Origin: Escarpia spicata | Lineage: Eukaryota; Annelida; Polychaeta; Sabellida; Siboglinidae | Assembly (NCBI GenBank): GCA_963995525.1 | Contig: OZ023207.1 | Location: 33,490,681-33,554,680 of the forward strand | Direction of reading: 5' to 3' | Length of the DNA: 64,000 nucleotides | Shown: positions 1 to 12,300 of the stretch, piece by piece | Numbering within the stretch: position 1 is the first letter of the stretch | Layout of the letters: every line of letters starts with the position of its first letter | The notes under the pieces: model-generated | Databases searched by the model: none | What the model was told of the DNA's origin: nothing | Seen by the model: only the letters and a program-made list of their open reading frames with translations | Made by a program: the position numbers and the translations under genes

Positions 1-204
1 AAATGTACTAATATATAATGCAATCGGATTAGGCAGAAAAACATGGTCGTTGAGTAGAGAAGGGCATCATATAGGCAAATACTCATATCGCTAATACACG
101 TTTTCCAGTTTCGTACTTCAACGCGTGTTTTTAATCTTTACTATATATTTACAATCAACAATGAAAATATCCTATAGCATGTTGACAAGAAAAAGAAACC
201 GCAC

Positions 205-318
205 CTGAAGAACACTGCGGATCTGTGTAGCCAAGCGCACACAAACAGGTGTACGAGTCGACTGCATCCTCGCATGTCCCACCGTTCAGGCAAGGCTTGC
301 TTTGGCATTCATCAACAT
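205..318 (-). CDS. Exon A, calcium-binding-type EGF module (unit 1)
   Basis: 114 bp, 38 codons, phase 1 at both ends. Read on the minus strand, the acceptor is gatgtgtag before AT-GTT-GAT-GAA-TGC and the donor is TCTTCAG followed by gtgcgg. The module begins VDEC; with the codon shared across the junction this can give the D-x-D-E-C calcium-binding pattern. It has the six EGF cysteines, spaced C-x4-C-x5-C-x8-C-x-C-x8-[13 protein letters not shown] matches the Asp/Asn beta-hydroxylation pattern C-x-[DN]-x4-[FY]-x-C-x-C. CQSKPC fits the O-glucose consensus C1-x-S-x-P-C2, and CLNGGTC fits the O-fucose consensus C2-x4-[ST]-C3. It is the last exon of each D-C-B-A cassette and is followed by exon D of the next unit at lower coordinates, after an intron of about 240 nt. 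It is present 18 times with an identical protein sequence. Confidence 0.85.
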
Positions 319-3300
319 CTACACATCGACGAAAGGAGCAATGCATCAAAGAATCTATTATCATCAATGAATTGGCAAGTATTTTATTGCTATAGCTTAA
401 ATTAATCTTATACATTTCATTCAATCAATCAATCTGTCGACCAGACCGTAAATAGGAAGTTTATTTCCACAACCAAATAGTATAATATTTCTAAATACAG
501 CACAATTTATTGGAAGTACAAAAATACATAATTAATCAATAGTGTGATGGAAAGAGGAAGAGCAACATAATCACATTAATGAATTGTTCATATCCATTGA
601 TGCAGGGCTTAAGATATACACTTACCAAAATTGCAATCATTTCCTTTGTAACCCGCAGGGCACAGACACCTGTAGATAGAGCCGTCATTATCGCCTAAAC
701 ATGTTCCGCCGTTTTCGCAACGTTTCGTTTTGCACAAACCTACATCTGAAACAAAAAAGACAGTACACAATAATTATATGAAGACGATCTAGCGCAGGTA
801 TGTATCGTGTACAGCAAATATACTATTCCTGTTTTGAGTTAGGTTTATCAGACGTGTGTCTAATTAAACATACACATAGTATTACACGAGCTATATTACT
901 TCTGCTGCAATTTAGCGAATCCAAGTGTGTGAAGAACAAATACATCAAGTCAAATCTCGATTTACGGTCGGCTGCATCTATCTAACAATATGCCGCACTA
1001 GGACAGTCGAAGTAATGTCCGAAAGAGTAACATTTATCAAATTCATTCCTCTGATTCGAATAATAATTACTATACAGTTTATTTGCATAGCGCCCGAATC
1101 AACAACCAGATTGCTCTCAGATGCTTCACATACAAGTGCACGTAACTATGTAGATTTGTATGATAGATAGGAACAAAAATAATTCTAAAATATATATCAT
1201 ACAATAATAACAAAAACATTCATTACATAATTATTAGACCTTCATGTACAAACAATTATAATTGATATGATAAATATTAAACAATATAAAATAAATAAGT
1301 AAATTAAAATGTAATAAATTATTTTAAAATAATAATAATAATTACATAACATTTAGGTAAGTGCATTTGATAAAGTCCACGTGATCATATCACAGAAACG
1401 CTTCTCTAAAAAGGTGTGTTTTAAGAACTGTTTTGAACTCTGGCTGTGTTTTTGCCATCCTGACACAGTCCGGCAGTCTGTTTCATAGACTTGCTGCAGA
1501 CAGCAAAACGAGTGACCGTCTGCGAAGGCGGCACTGACAGTAGCGGCAAAGACACCGATCTCAGTTGCCGATTCGGTTGACGTCGGTTCAGTAACTGCGC
1601 GACATGACTCGGTGCCAGGTCATGCATCACAGAGTACGCAAATACAAGCACTATATATGTCTGGCGCACACAGACAGGTAACCAATGCAAGTGCGGCAGC
1701 ACTGGAGTGACGTGGTCGTACTTCCTCGTACAGCACACGAGGTGGGCTGCGCAGTTTTCACACTTTGTTTTACAAGCATCGTCTGCGGTAGGCCATAGAG
1801 TAATAAATTTGCATAATCGAGGCGTGAAGTCACGAGCGCTTGCACCAGGGTTTTGCATGCATCATCAGTGATGCTTCGTCGAATGTGTTCAATGTTGCGA
1901 ATCTGATTGTAGCACGACTTTGCTATCTGTGCATCCTGTGCTTCCATAGTTAGAACTCTGTCAAGTATGACTCCAAGGTTGCATACGGATGACTTCGGCG
2001 CAACCCGATGTTCGCCAATTGTCACGGAAATATCGGAGGGCAAATCGTTTCGCTGTTTTGAGGTGAGGAAGACGACTGCCTCTGACTTCTGGGTGTGTAT
2101 CTTAACTAATTTTGTTCAAGCCAATCGATCACCTCCGCTACACATTGTTCAATGTTCGTTTTTGCTGCAGTGAGTGGTTTCTCGTGCTCAACTGTCATAT
2201 AAATTTCCGTGTCATCCGCATAACAATGATACTGCATGCCGTGTCGTGCAACGATGTCGCTCTTAGGTCTTGTGTATAAGCAGCATAATATTGGACCAAG
2301 CACAGACACGTGTGGGGCGCTACATTTAAAAACACAACCAGTCGACGTTGTGCTTTCCACGGCGACTTTCTGATAACGTTCAGTGATATACGAATGCAAA
2401 TGCCGAGACTGTGATGCCGAACGAATATTCCCTTGAATCATAAAGAAATCAATTGTGATTAATTGCTTCAATGCGCTGAACAAATCTAACATCACGAGAA
2501 CAGTCTTGCACTTTCTATCCAGCGCCGCGGCGATGTCATTCTTGACTCACAGGAGCGCCGTCTCCGTCGAGTGGCCATGGCGGTAAGCTCATTGAAAAGG
2601 ATCACGCAATATGTGTTCATATCAAGGTGATTGTTCAGATCTCAGTACGGTGTTGATTTAATTAACATTACAGCATCAACCTTTTATTAGCTCATATCAT
2701 GTGTACAGCGGTGGACTCAACATATTACCTAGAATATTCAACATTGGCCCGAATGCTGAATGTAGGGTTGCCTGAACATATAATTTGCCAACTGTGACAC
2801 CTTGCCATTTATACTGACATATAAATTACACGTACCCGGAAACAAGCCATGCACAGACGGTTCAGTTGACGATGAAAATAATTCTGTCGATGGTGGCTTT
2901 TCTTCAGACGTTGTCTCTCCTCCGGTCGATGCTGTTGTAGTTATTGATGAATCAGTTGTAACTGTTGCAGTAGTTGTTGCCGTACTTGTTGTGGTTGCCG
3001 TCGTTTTTGGTGATGTTGTCGTTCGTTTTGTGGTGGTTGTTATTGCCGGTGTACTTGTTGATGCTGCTTTGATGGCAAGTTTAAACGGTTGTTTTATTAG
3101 CACATACATTTATAGTCAATGAATAGAAAGTGTTTCTCATTTAGATGTTATTTTCACATTCGAACCATGTCATACACGCTATGCGACACACATCTTCTTT
3201 CATTCTAGTTTGCATAGCAACCCTATGTAAAACTTTGCAAAGTCGTCTGTAAGAATTTCATTTGGCGACAATACGTTTTAATGATAAGTCAACAAAGCAA

Positions 3301-6300
3301 GTGCAACTGTTCCCACACAGCAGTATAAACTGCTATATTTAAAAAGCAATGCTCTATTTAAAAATATTACCAAAGACATATAATAAATCAATTGAAAATA
3401 TATTTCAGAGACATACACTTTATGCCAATCGCCATAATTACGGAATTTGTTCAAACCTTGTTCACAGTGAAAACCACCAAATCCAGAACTGCCGCAATCA
3501 CATGTGTAACCGTTAAGTTTATCTACACATGTACCACCATTTTCGCATGGATTGCTTCTGCATTCTTTGATTTCTGCAATAGGAAACACAAATTTGATTC
3601 ATGAAAGAAAGAAATGTACTAATATATAATGCAATCGGATTAGGCAGAAAAACATGGTCGTTGAGTAGAGAAGGGCATCATATAGGCAAATACTCATATC
3701 GCTAATACACGTTTTCCAGTTTCGTACTTCAACGCGTGTTTTTAATCTTTAATATATATTTACAATCAACAATGAAAATATCCTATAGCATGTTGACAAG
3801 AAAAAGAAACCGCACCTGAAGAACACTGCGGATCTGTGTAGCCAAGCGCACACAAACAGGTGTACGAGTCGACTGCATCCTCGCATGTCCCACCGTTCAG
3901 GCAAGGCTTGCTTTGGCATTCATCAACATCTACACATCGACGAAAGGAGCAATGCATCAAAGAATCTATTATCATCAATGAATTGGCAAGTATTTTATTG
4001 CTATAGCTTAAATTAATCTTATACATTTCATTCAATCAATCAATCTGTCGACCAGACCGTAAATAGGAAGTTTATTTCCACAACCAAATAGTATAATATT
4101 TCTAAATACAGCACAATTTATTGGAAGTACAAAAATACATAATTAATCAATCGTGTGATGGAAAGAGGAAGAGCAACATAATCACATTAATTAATTGTTC
4201 ATATCCATTGATGCAGGGCTTAAGATATACACTTACCAAAATTGCAATCATTTCCTTTGTAACCCACAGGGCACAGACACCTGTAGATAGAGCCGTCATT
4301 ATCGCCTAAACATGTTCCGCCGTTTTCGCAACGTTTCGTTTTGCACAAACCTACATCTGAAACAAAAAAGACAGTACACAATAATTATATGAAGACGATC
4401 TAGCGCAGGTATGTATCGTGTACAGCAAATATACTATTCCTGTTTTGAGTTAGGTTTATCAGACGTGTGTCTAATTAAACATACACATAGTATTACACGA
4501 GCTATATTACTTCTGCTGCAATTTAGCGAATCCAAGTGTGTGAAGAACAAATACATCAAGTCAAATCTCGATTTACGGTCGGCTGCATCTATCTAACAAT
4601 ATGCCGCACTAGGACAGTCGAAGTAATGTCCGAAAGAGTAACATTGATCAAATTCATTCCTCTGATTCGAATAATAATTACTATACAGTTTATTTGCATA
4701 GCGCCCGAATCAACAACCAGATTGCTCTCAGATGCTTCACATACAAGTGCACGTAACTATGTAGATTTGTATGATAGATAGGAACAAAAATAATTCTAAA
4801 ATATCTATCATACAATAATAACAAAAACATTCATTACATAATTATTAGACCTTCATGTACAAACAATTATAATTGATATGATAAATATTAAACAATATAA
4901 AATAAATAAGTAAATTAAAATGTAATAAATAATTTTAAAATAATAATAATAATTACATAACATTTAGGTAAGTGCATTTGATAAAGTCCACGTGATCATA
5001 TCACAGAAACGCTTCTCTAAAAAGGTGTGTTTTAAGAACTGTTTTGAACTCTGGCTGTGTTTTTGCCATCCTGACACAGTCCGGCAGTCTGTTTCATAGA
5101 CTTGCTGCAGACAGCAAAACGAGTGACCGTCTGCGAAGGCGGCACTGACAGTAGCGGCAAAGACACCGATCTCAGTTGCCGATTCGGTTGACGTCGGTTC
5201 AGTAACTGCGCGAGATGACTCGGTGCCAGGTCATGCATCACAGAGTACGCAAATACAAGCACTAATGTCTGGCGCACACAGACAGGTAACCAATGCAAGT
5301 GCGGCAGCACTGGAGTGACGTGGTCGTACTTCCTCGTACAGCACACGAGGTGGGCTGCGCAGTTTTCACACTTTGTTTTACAAGCATCGTCTGCGGTAGG
5401 CCATAGAGTAATAAATTTGCATAATCGAGGCGTGAAGTCACGAGCGCTTGCACCAGGGTTTTGCATGCATCATCAGTGATGCTTCGTCGAATGTGTTCAA
5501 TGTTGCGAATCTGATTGTAGCACGACTTTGCTATCTGTGCATCCTGTGCTTCCATAGTTAGAACTCTGTCAAGTATGACTCCAAGGTTGCGTACGGATGA
5601 CTTCGGCGCAACCCGATGTTCGCCAATTGTCACGGAAATATCGGAGGGCAAATCGTTTCGCTGTTTTGAGGTGAGGAAGACGACTGCCTCTGACTTCTGG
5701 GTGTGTATCTTAACTAATTTTGTTCAAGCCAATCGATCACCTCCGCTACACATTGTTCAATGTTCGTTTTTGCTGCAGTGAGTGGTTTCTCGTGCTCAAC
5801 TGTCATATAAATTTCCGTGTCATCCGCATAACAATGATACTGCATGCCGTGTCGTGCAACGATGTCGCTCTTAGGTCTTGTGTATAAGCAGCATAATATT
5901 GGACCAAGCACAGACACGTGTGGGGCGCTACATTTAAAAACACAACCAGTCGACGTTGTGCTTTCCACGGCGACTTTCTGATAACGTTCAGTGATATACG
6001 AATGCAAATGCCGAGACTGTGATGCCGAACGAATGTTCCCTTGAATAATAAAGAAATCAATTGTGATTAATTGCTTCAATGCGCTGAACAAATCTAACAT
6101 CACGAGAACAGTCTTGCACTTTCTATCCAGCGCCGCGGCGATGTCATTCTTGACTCACAGGAGCGCCGTCTCCGTCGAGTGGCCATGGCGGTAAGCTCAT
6201 TGAAAAGGATCACGCAATATGTGTTCATATCAAGGTGATTGTTCAGATCTCAGTACGGTGTTGATTTAATTAACATTACAGCATCAACCTTTTATTAGCT

Positions 6301-9300
6301 CATATCATGTGTACAGCGGTGGACTCAACATATTACCTAGAATATTCAACATTGGCCCGAATGCTGAATGTAGGGTTGCCTGAACATATAATTTGCCAAC
6401 TGTGACACCTTGCCATTTATACTGACATATAAATTACACGTACCCGGAAACAAGCCATGCACAGACGGTTCAGTTGACGATGAAAATAATTCTGTCGATG
6501 GTGGCTTTTCTTCAGACGTTGTCTCTCCTACGGTCGATGCTGTTGTAGTTATTGATGAATCAGTTGTAACTGTTGCAGTAGTTGTTGCCGTACTTGTTGT
6601 GGTTGCCGTCGTTTTTGGTGATGTTGTCGTTCGTTTTGTGGTGGTTGTTATTGCCGGTGTACTTGTTGATGCTGCTTTGATGGCAAGTTTAAACGGTTGT
6701 TTTATTAGCACATACATTTATAGTCAATGAATAGAAAGTGTTTCTCATTTAGATGTTATTTTCACATTCGAACCATGTCATACACGCTATGCGACACACA
6801 TCTTCTTTCATTCTAGTTTGCATAGCAACCCTATGTAAAACTTTGCAAAGTCGTCTGTAAGAATTTCATTTGGCGACAATACGTTTTAATGATAAGTCAA
6901 CAAAGCAAGTGCAACTGTTCCCACACAGCAGTATAAACTGCTATATTTAAAAAGCAATGCTCTATTTAAAAATATTACCAAAGACATATAATAAATCAAT
7001 TGAAAATATATTTCAGAGACATACACTTTATGCCAATCGCCATAATTACGGAATTTGTTCAAACCTTGTTCACAGTGAAAACCACCAAATCCAGAACTGC
7101 CGCAATCACATGTGTAACCGTTAAGTTTATCTACACATGTACCACCATTTTCGCATGGATTGCTTCTGCATTCTTTGATTTCTGCAATAGGAAACACAAA
7201 TTTGATTCATGAAAGAAAGAAATGTACTAATATATAATGCAATCGGATTAGGCAGAAAAACATGGTCGTTGAGTAGAGAAGGGCATCATATAGGCAAATA
7301 CTCATATCGCTAATACACGTTTTCCAGTTTCGTACTTCAACGCGTGTTTTTAATCTTTAATATATATTTACAATCAACAATGAAAATATCCTATAGCATG
7401 TTGACAAGAAAAAGAAACCGCACCTGAAGAACACTGCGGATCTGTGTAGCCAAGCGCACACAAACAGGTGTACGAGTCGACTGCATCCTCGCATGTCCCA
7501 CCGTTCAGGCAAGGCTTGCTTTGGCATTCATCAACATCTACACATCGACGAAAGGAGCAATGCATCAAAGAATCTATTATCATCAATGAATTGGCAAGTA
7601 TTTTATTGCTATAGCTTAAATTAATCTTATACATTTCATTCAATCAATCAATCTGTCGACCAGACCGTAAATAGGAAGTTTATTTCCACAACCAAATAGT
7701 ATAATATTTCTAAATACAGCACAATTTATTGGAAGTACAAAAATACATAATTAATCAATCGTGTGATGGAAAGAGGAAGAGCAACATAATCACATTAATT
7801 AATTGTTCATATCCATTGATGCAGGGCTTAAGATATACACTTACCAAAATTGCAATCATTTCCTTTGTAACCCGCAGGGCACAGACACCTGTAGATAGAG
7901 CCGTCATTATCGCCTAAACATGTTCCGCCGTTTTCGCAACGTTTCGTTTTGCACAAACCTACATCTGAAACAAAAAAGACAGTACACAATAATTATATGA
8001 AGACGATCTAGCGCAGGTATGTATCGTGTACAGCAAATATACTATTCCTGTTTTGAGTTAGGTTTATCAGACGTGTGTCTAATTAAACATACACATAGTA
8101 TTACACGAGCTATATTACTTCTGCTGCAATTTAGCGAATCCAAGTGTGTGAAGAACAAATACATCAAGTCAAATCTCGATTTACGGTCGGCTGCATCTAT
8201 CTAACAATATGCCGCACTAGGACAGTCGAAGTAATGTCCGAAAGAGTAACATTTATCAAATTCATTCCTCTGATTCGAATAATAATTACTATACAGTTTA
8301 TTTGCATAGCGCCCGAATCAACAACCAGATTGCTCTCAGATGCTTCACATACAAGTGCACGTAACTATGTAGATTTGTATGATAGATAGGAACAAAAATA
8401 ATTCTAAAATATATATCATACAATAATAACAAAAACATTCATTACATAATTATTAGACCTTCATGTACAAACAATTATAATTGATATGATAAATATTAAA
8501 CAATATAAAATAAATAAGTAAATTAAAATGTAATAAATAATTTTAAAATAATAATAATAATTACATAACATTTAGGTAAGTGCATTTGATAAAGTCCACG
8601 TGATCATATCACAGAAACGCTTCTCTAAAAAGGTGTGTTTTAAGAACTGTTTTGAACTCTGGCTGTGTTTTTGCCATCCTGACACAGTCCGGCAGTCTGT
8701 TTCATAGACTTGCTGCAGACAGCAAAACGAGTGACCGTCTGCGAAGGCGGCACTGACAGTAGCGGCAAAGACACCGATCTCAGTTGCCGATTCGGTTGAC
8801 GTCGGTTCAGTAACTGCGCGAGATGACTCGGTGCCAGGTCATGCATCACAGAGTACGCAAATACAAGCACTAATGTCTGGCGCACACAGACAGGTAACCA
8901 ATGCAAGTGCGGCAGCACTGGAGTGACGTGGTCGTACTTCCTCGTACAGCACACGAGGTGGGCTGCGCAGTTTTCACACTTTGTTTTACAAGCATCGTCT
9001 GCGGTAGGCCATAGAGTAATAAATTTGCATAATCGAGGCGTGAAGTCACGAGCGCTTGCACCAGGGTTTTGCATGCATCATCAGTGATGCTTCGTCGAAT
9101 GTGTTCAATGTTGCGAATCTGATTGTAGCACGACTTTGCTATCTGTGCATCCTGTGCTTCCATAGTTAGAACTCTGTCAAGTATGACTCCAAGGTTGCAT
9201 ACGGATGACTTCGGCGCAACCCGATGTTCGCCAATTGTCACGGAAATATCGGAGGGCAAATCGTTTCGCTGTTTTGAGGTGAGGAAGACGACTGCCTCTG

Positions 9301-12300
9301 ACTTCTGGGTGTGTATCTTAACTAATTTTGTTCAAGCCAATCGATCACCTCCGCTACACATTGTTCAATGTTCGTTTTTGCTGCAGTGAGTGGTTTCTCG
9401 TGCTCAACTGTCATATAAATTTCCGTGTCATCCGCATAACAATGATACTGCATGCCGTGTCGTGCAACGATGTCGCTCTTAGGTCTTGTGTATAAGCAGC
9501 ATAATATTGGACCAAGCACAGACACGTGTGGGGCGCTACATTTAAAAACACAACCAGTCGACGTTGTGCTTTCCACGGCGACTTTCTGATAACGTTCAGT
9601 GATATACGAATGCAAATGCCGAGACTGTGATGCCGAACGAATGTTCCCTTGAATCATAAAGAAATCAATTGTGATTAATTGCTTCAATGCGCTGAACAAA
9701 TCTAACATCACGAGAACAGTCTTGCACTTTCTATCCAGCGCCGCGGCGATGTCATTCTTGACTCACAGGAGCGCCGTCTCCGTCGAGTGGCCATGGCGGT
9801 AAGCTCATTGAAAAGGATCACGCAATGTGTTCATATCAAGGTGATTGTTCAGATCTCAGTACGGTGTTGATTTAATTAACATTACAGCATCAACCTTTTA
9901 TTAGCTCATATCATGTGTACAGCGGTGGACTCAACATATTACCTAGAATATTCAACATTGGCCCGAATGCTGAATGTAGGGTTGCCTGAACATATAATTT
10001 GCCAACTGTGACACCTTGCCATTTATACTGACATATAAATTACACGTACCCGGAAACAAGCCATGCACAGACGGTTCAGTTGACGATGAAAATAATTCTG
10101 TCGATGGTGGCTTTTCTTCAGACGTTGTCTCTCCTCCGGTCGATGCTGTTGTAGTTATTGATGAATCAGTTGTAACTGTTGCAGTAGTTGTTGCCGTACT
10201 TGTTGTGGTTGCCGTCGTTTTTGGTGATGTTGTCGTTCGTTTTGTGGTGGTTGTTATTGCCGGTGTACTTGTTGATGCTGCTTTGATGGCAAGTTTAAAC
10301 GGTTGTTTTATTAGCACATACATTTATAGTCAATGAATAGAAAGTGTTTCTCATTTAGATGTTATTTTCACATTCGAACCATGTCATACACGCTATGCGA
10401 CACACATCTTCTTTCATTCTAGTTTGCATAGCAACCCTATGTAAAACTTTGCAAAGTCGTCTGTAAGAATTTCATTTGGCGACAATACGTTTTAATGATA
10501 AGTCAACAAAGCAAGTGCAACTGTTCCCACACAGCAGTATAAACTGCTATATTTAAAAAGCAATGCTCTATTAAAAAATATTACCAAAGACATATAATGA
10601 ATCAATTGAAAATATATTTCAGAGACATACACTTTATGCCAATCGCCATAATTACGGAATTTGTTCAAACCTTGTTCACAGTGAAAACCACCAAATCCAG
10701 AACTGCCGCAATCACATGTGTAACCGTTAAGTTTATCTACACATGTACCACCATTTTCGCATGGATTGCTTCTGCATTCTTTGATTTCTGCAATAGGAAA
10801 CACAAATTTGATTCATGAAAGAAAGAAATGTACTAATATATAATGCAATCGGATTAGGCAGAAAAACATGGTCGTTGAGTAGAGAAGGGCATCATATAGG
10901 CAAATACTCATATCGCTAATACACGTTTTCCAGTTTCGTACTTCAACGCGTGTTTTTAATCTTTACTATATATTTACAATCAACAATGAAAATATCCTAT
11001 AGCGTGTTGACAAGAAAAAGAAACCGCACCTGAAGAACACTGCGGATCTGTGTAGCCAAGCGCACACAAACAGGTGTACGAGTCGACTGCATCCTCGCAT
11101 GTCCCACCGTTCAGGCAAGGCTTGCTTTGGCATTCATCAACATCTACACATCGACGAAAGGAGCAATGCATCAAAGAATCTATTATCATCAATGAATTGG
11201 CAAGTATTTTATTGCTATAGCTTAAATTAATCTTATACATTTCATTCAATCAATCAATCTGTCGACCAGACCGTAAATAGGAAGTTTATTTCCACAACCA
11301 AATAGTATAATATTTCTAAATACAGCACAATTTATTGGAAGTACAAAAATACATAATTAATCAATAGTGTGATGGAAAGAGGAAGAGCAACATAATCACA
11401 TTAATGAATTGTTCATATCCATTGATGCAGGGCTTAAGATATACACTTACCAAAATTGCAATCATTTCCTTTGTAACCCGCAGGGCACAGACACCTGTAG
11501 ATAGAGCCGTCATTATCGCCTAAACATGTTCCGCCGTTTTCGCAACGTTTCGTTTTGCACAAACCTACATCTGAAACAAAAAAGACAGTACACAATAATT
11601 ATATGAAGACGATCTAGCGCAGGTATGTATCGTGTACAGCAAATATACTATTCCTGTTTTGAGTTAGGTTTATCAGACGTGTGTCTAATTAAACATACAC
11701 ATAGTATTACACGAGCTATATTACTTCTGCTGCAATTTAGCGAATCCAGGTGTGTGAAGAACAAATACATCAAGTCAAATCTCGATTTACGGTCGGCTGC
11801 ATCTATCTAACAATATGCCGCACTAGGACAGTCGAAGTAATGTCCGAAAGAGTAACATTTATCAAATTCATTCCTCTGATTCGAATAATAATTACTATAC
11901 AGTTTATTTGCATAGCGCCCGAATCAACAACCAGATTGCTCTCAGATGCTTCACATACAAGTGCACGTAACTATGTAGATTTGTATGATATATAGGAACA
12001 AAAATAATTCTAAAATATATATCATACAATAATAACAAAAACATTCATTACATAATTATTAGACCTTCATGTACAAACAATTATAATTGATATGATAAAT
12101 ATTAAACAATATAAAATAAATAAGTAAATTAAAATGTAATAAATTATTTTAAAATAATAATAATAATTACATAACATTTAGGTAAGTGCATTTGATAAAG
12201 TCCACGTGATCATATCACAGAAACGCTTCTCTAAAAAGGTGTGTTTTAAGAACTGTTTTGAAATCTGGCTGTGTTTTTGCCATCCTGACACAGTCCGGCA

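Larger units (their letters stand above)
1..3611. repeat. Array unit 1 (3611 bp)
   Basis: Longest unit: it has both the 3-bp TAT (about 1653) and the 2-bp AT (about 2609). Private changes include a C in place of G at about 1604 (Ser-His-Leu becomes Ser-His-Val in the retroelement). Confidence 0.97.
3612..7219. repeat. Array unit 2 (3608 bp)
   Basis: Lacks the 3-bp TAT (near 5264) but keeps the 2-bp AT (near 6218). Private changes: G for T near 4646 and atatctatc for atatatatc near 4803. Confidence 0.97.
7220..10825. repeat. Array unit 3 (3606 bp, shortest)
   Basis: Lacks both the TAT and the AT. Its D-C intron carries ctattaaaa in place of ctatttaaa (near 10570), a variant seen again only in unit 15. 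Confidence 0.97.

Noticed and set aside
800..1170. Plus-strand small frames of 61 and 81 codons in each unit
   Set aside because: Intronic, no domain or start context, and private units alter them without any sign of constraint.
1253..1264. Perfect 12-bp palindrome caattataattg in the AT-rich intron
   Set aside because: Expected by chance in such AT-rich sequence; no terminal inverted repeats or target duplications accompany it.
1967..2173. Plus-strand 68-codon frame
   Set aside because: Lies antisense across the retroelement's RT region, including its frameshift; a shadow.
1300..2700. Target-site duplication around the retroelement
   Set aside because: The 5' boundary is blurred by decay and the (ATT)n tail merges with AT-rich intron, so no convincing direct repeat could be assigned.
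2802..3122. Plus-strand 106-codon Val-rich reading frame, repeated in every unit
   Set aside because: It is the antisense of the Thr-rich exon C (ACx codons read backwards give Val-rich codons). It has no signal of its own and changes whenever exon C changes.
3142..3255. Possible fifth exon with four cysteine codons in the D-C intron
   Set aside because: Would need a different acceptor phase, has no EGF spacing and no convincing donor before its stop.
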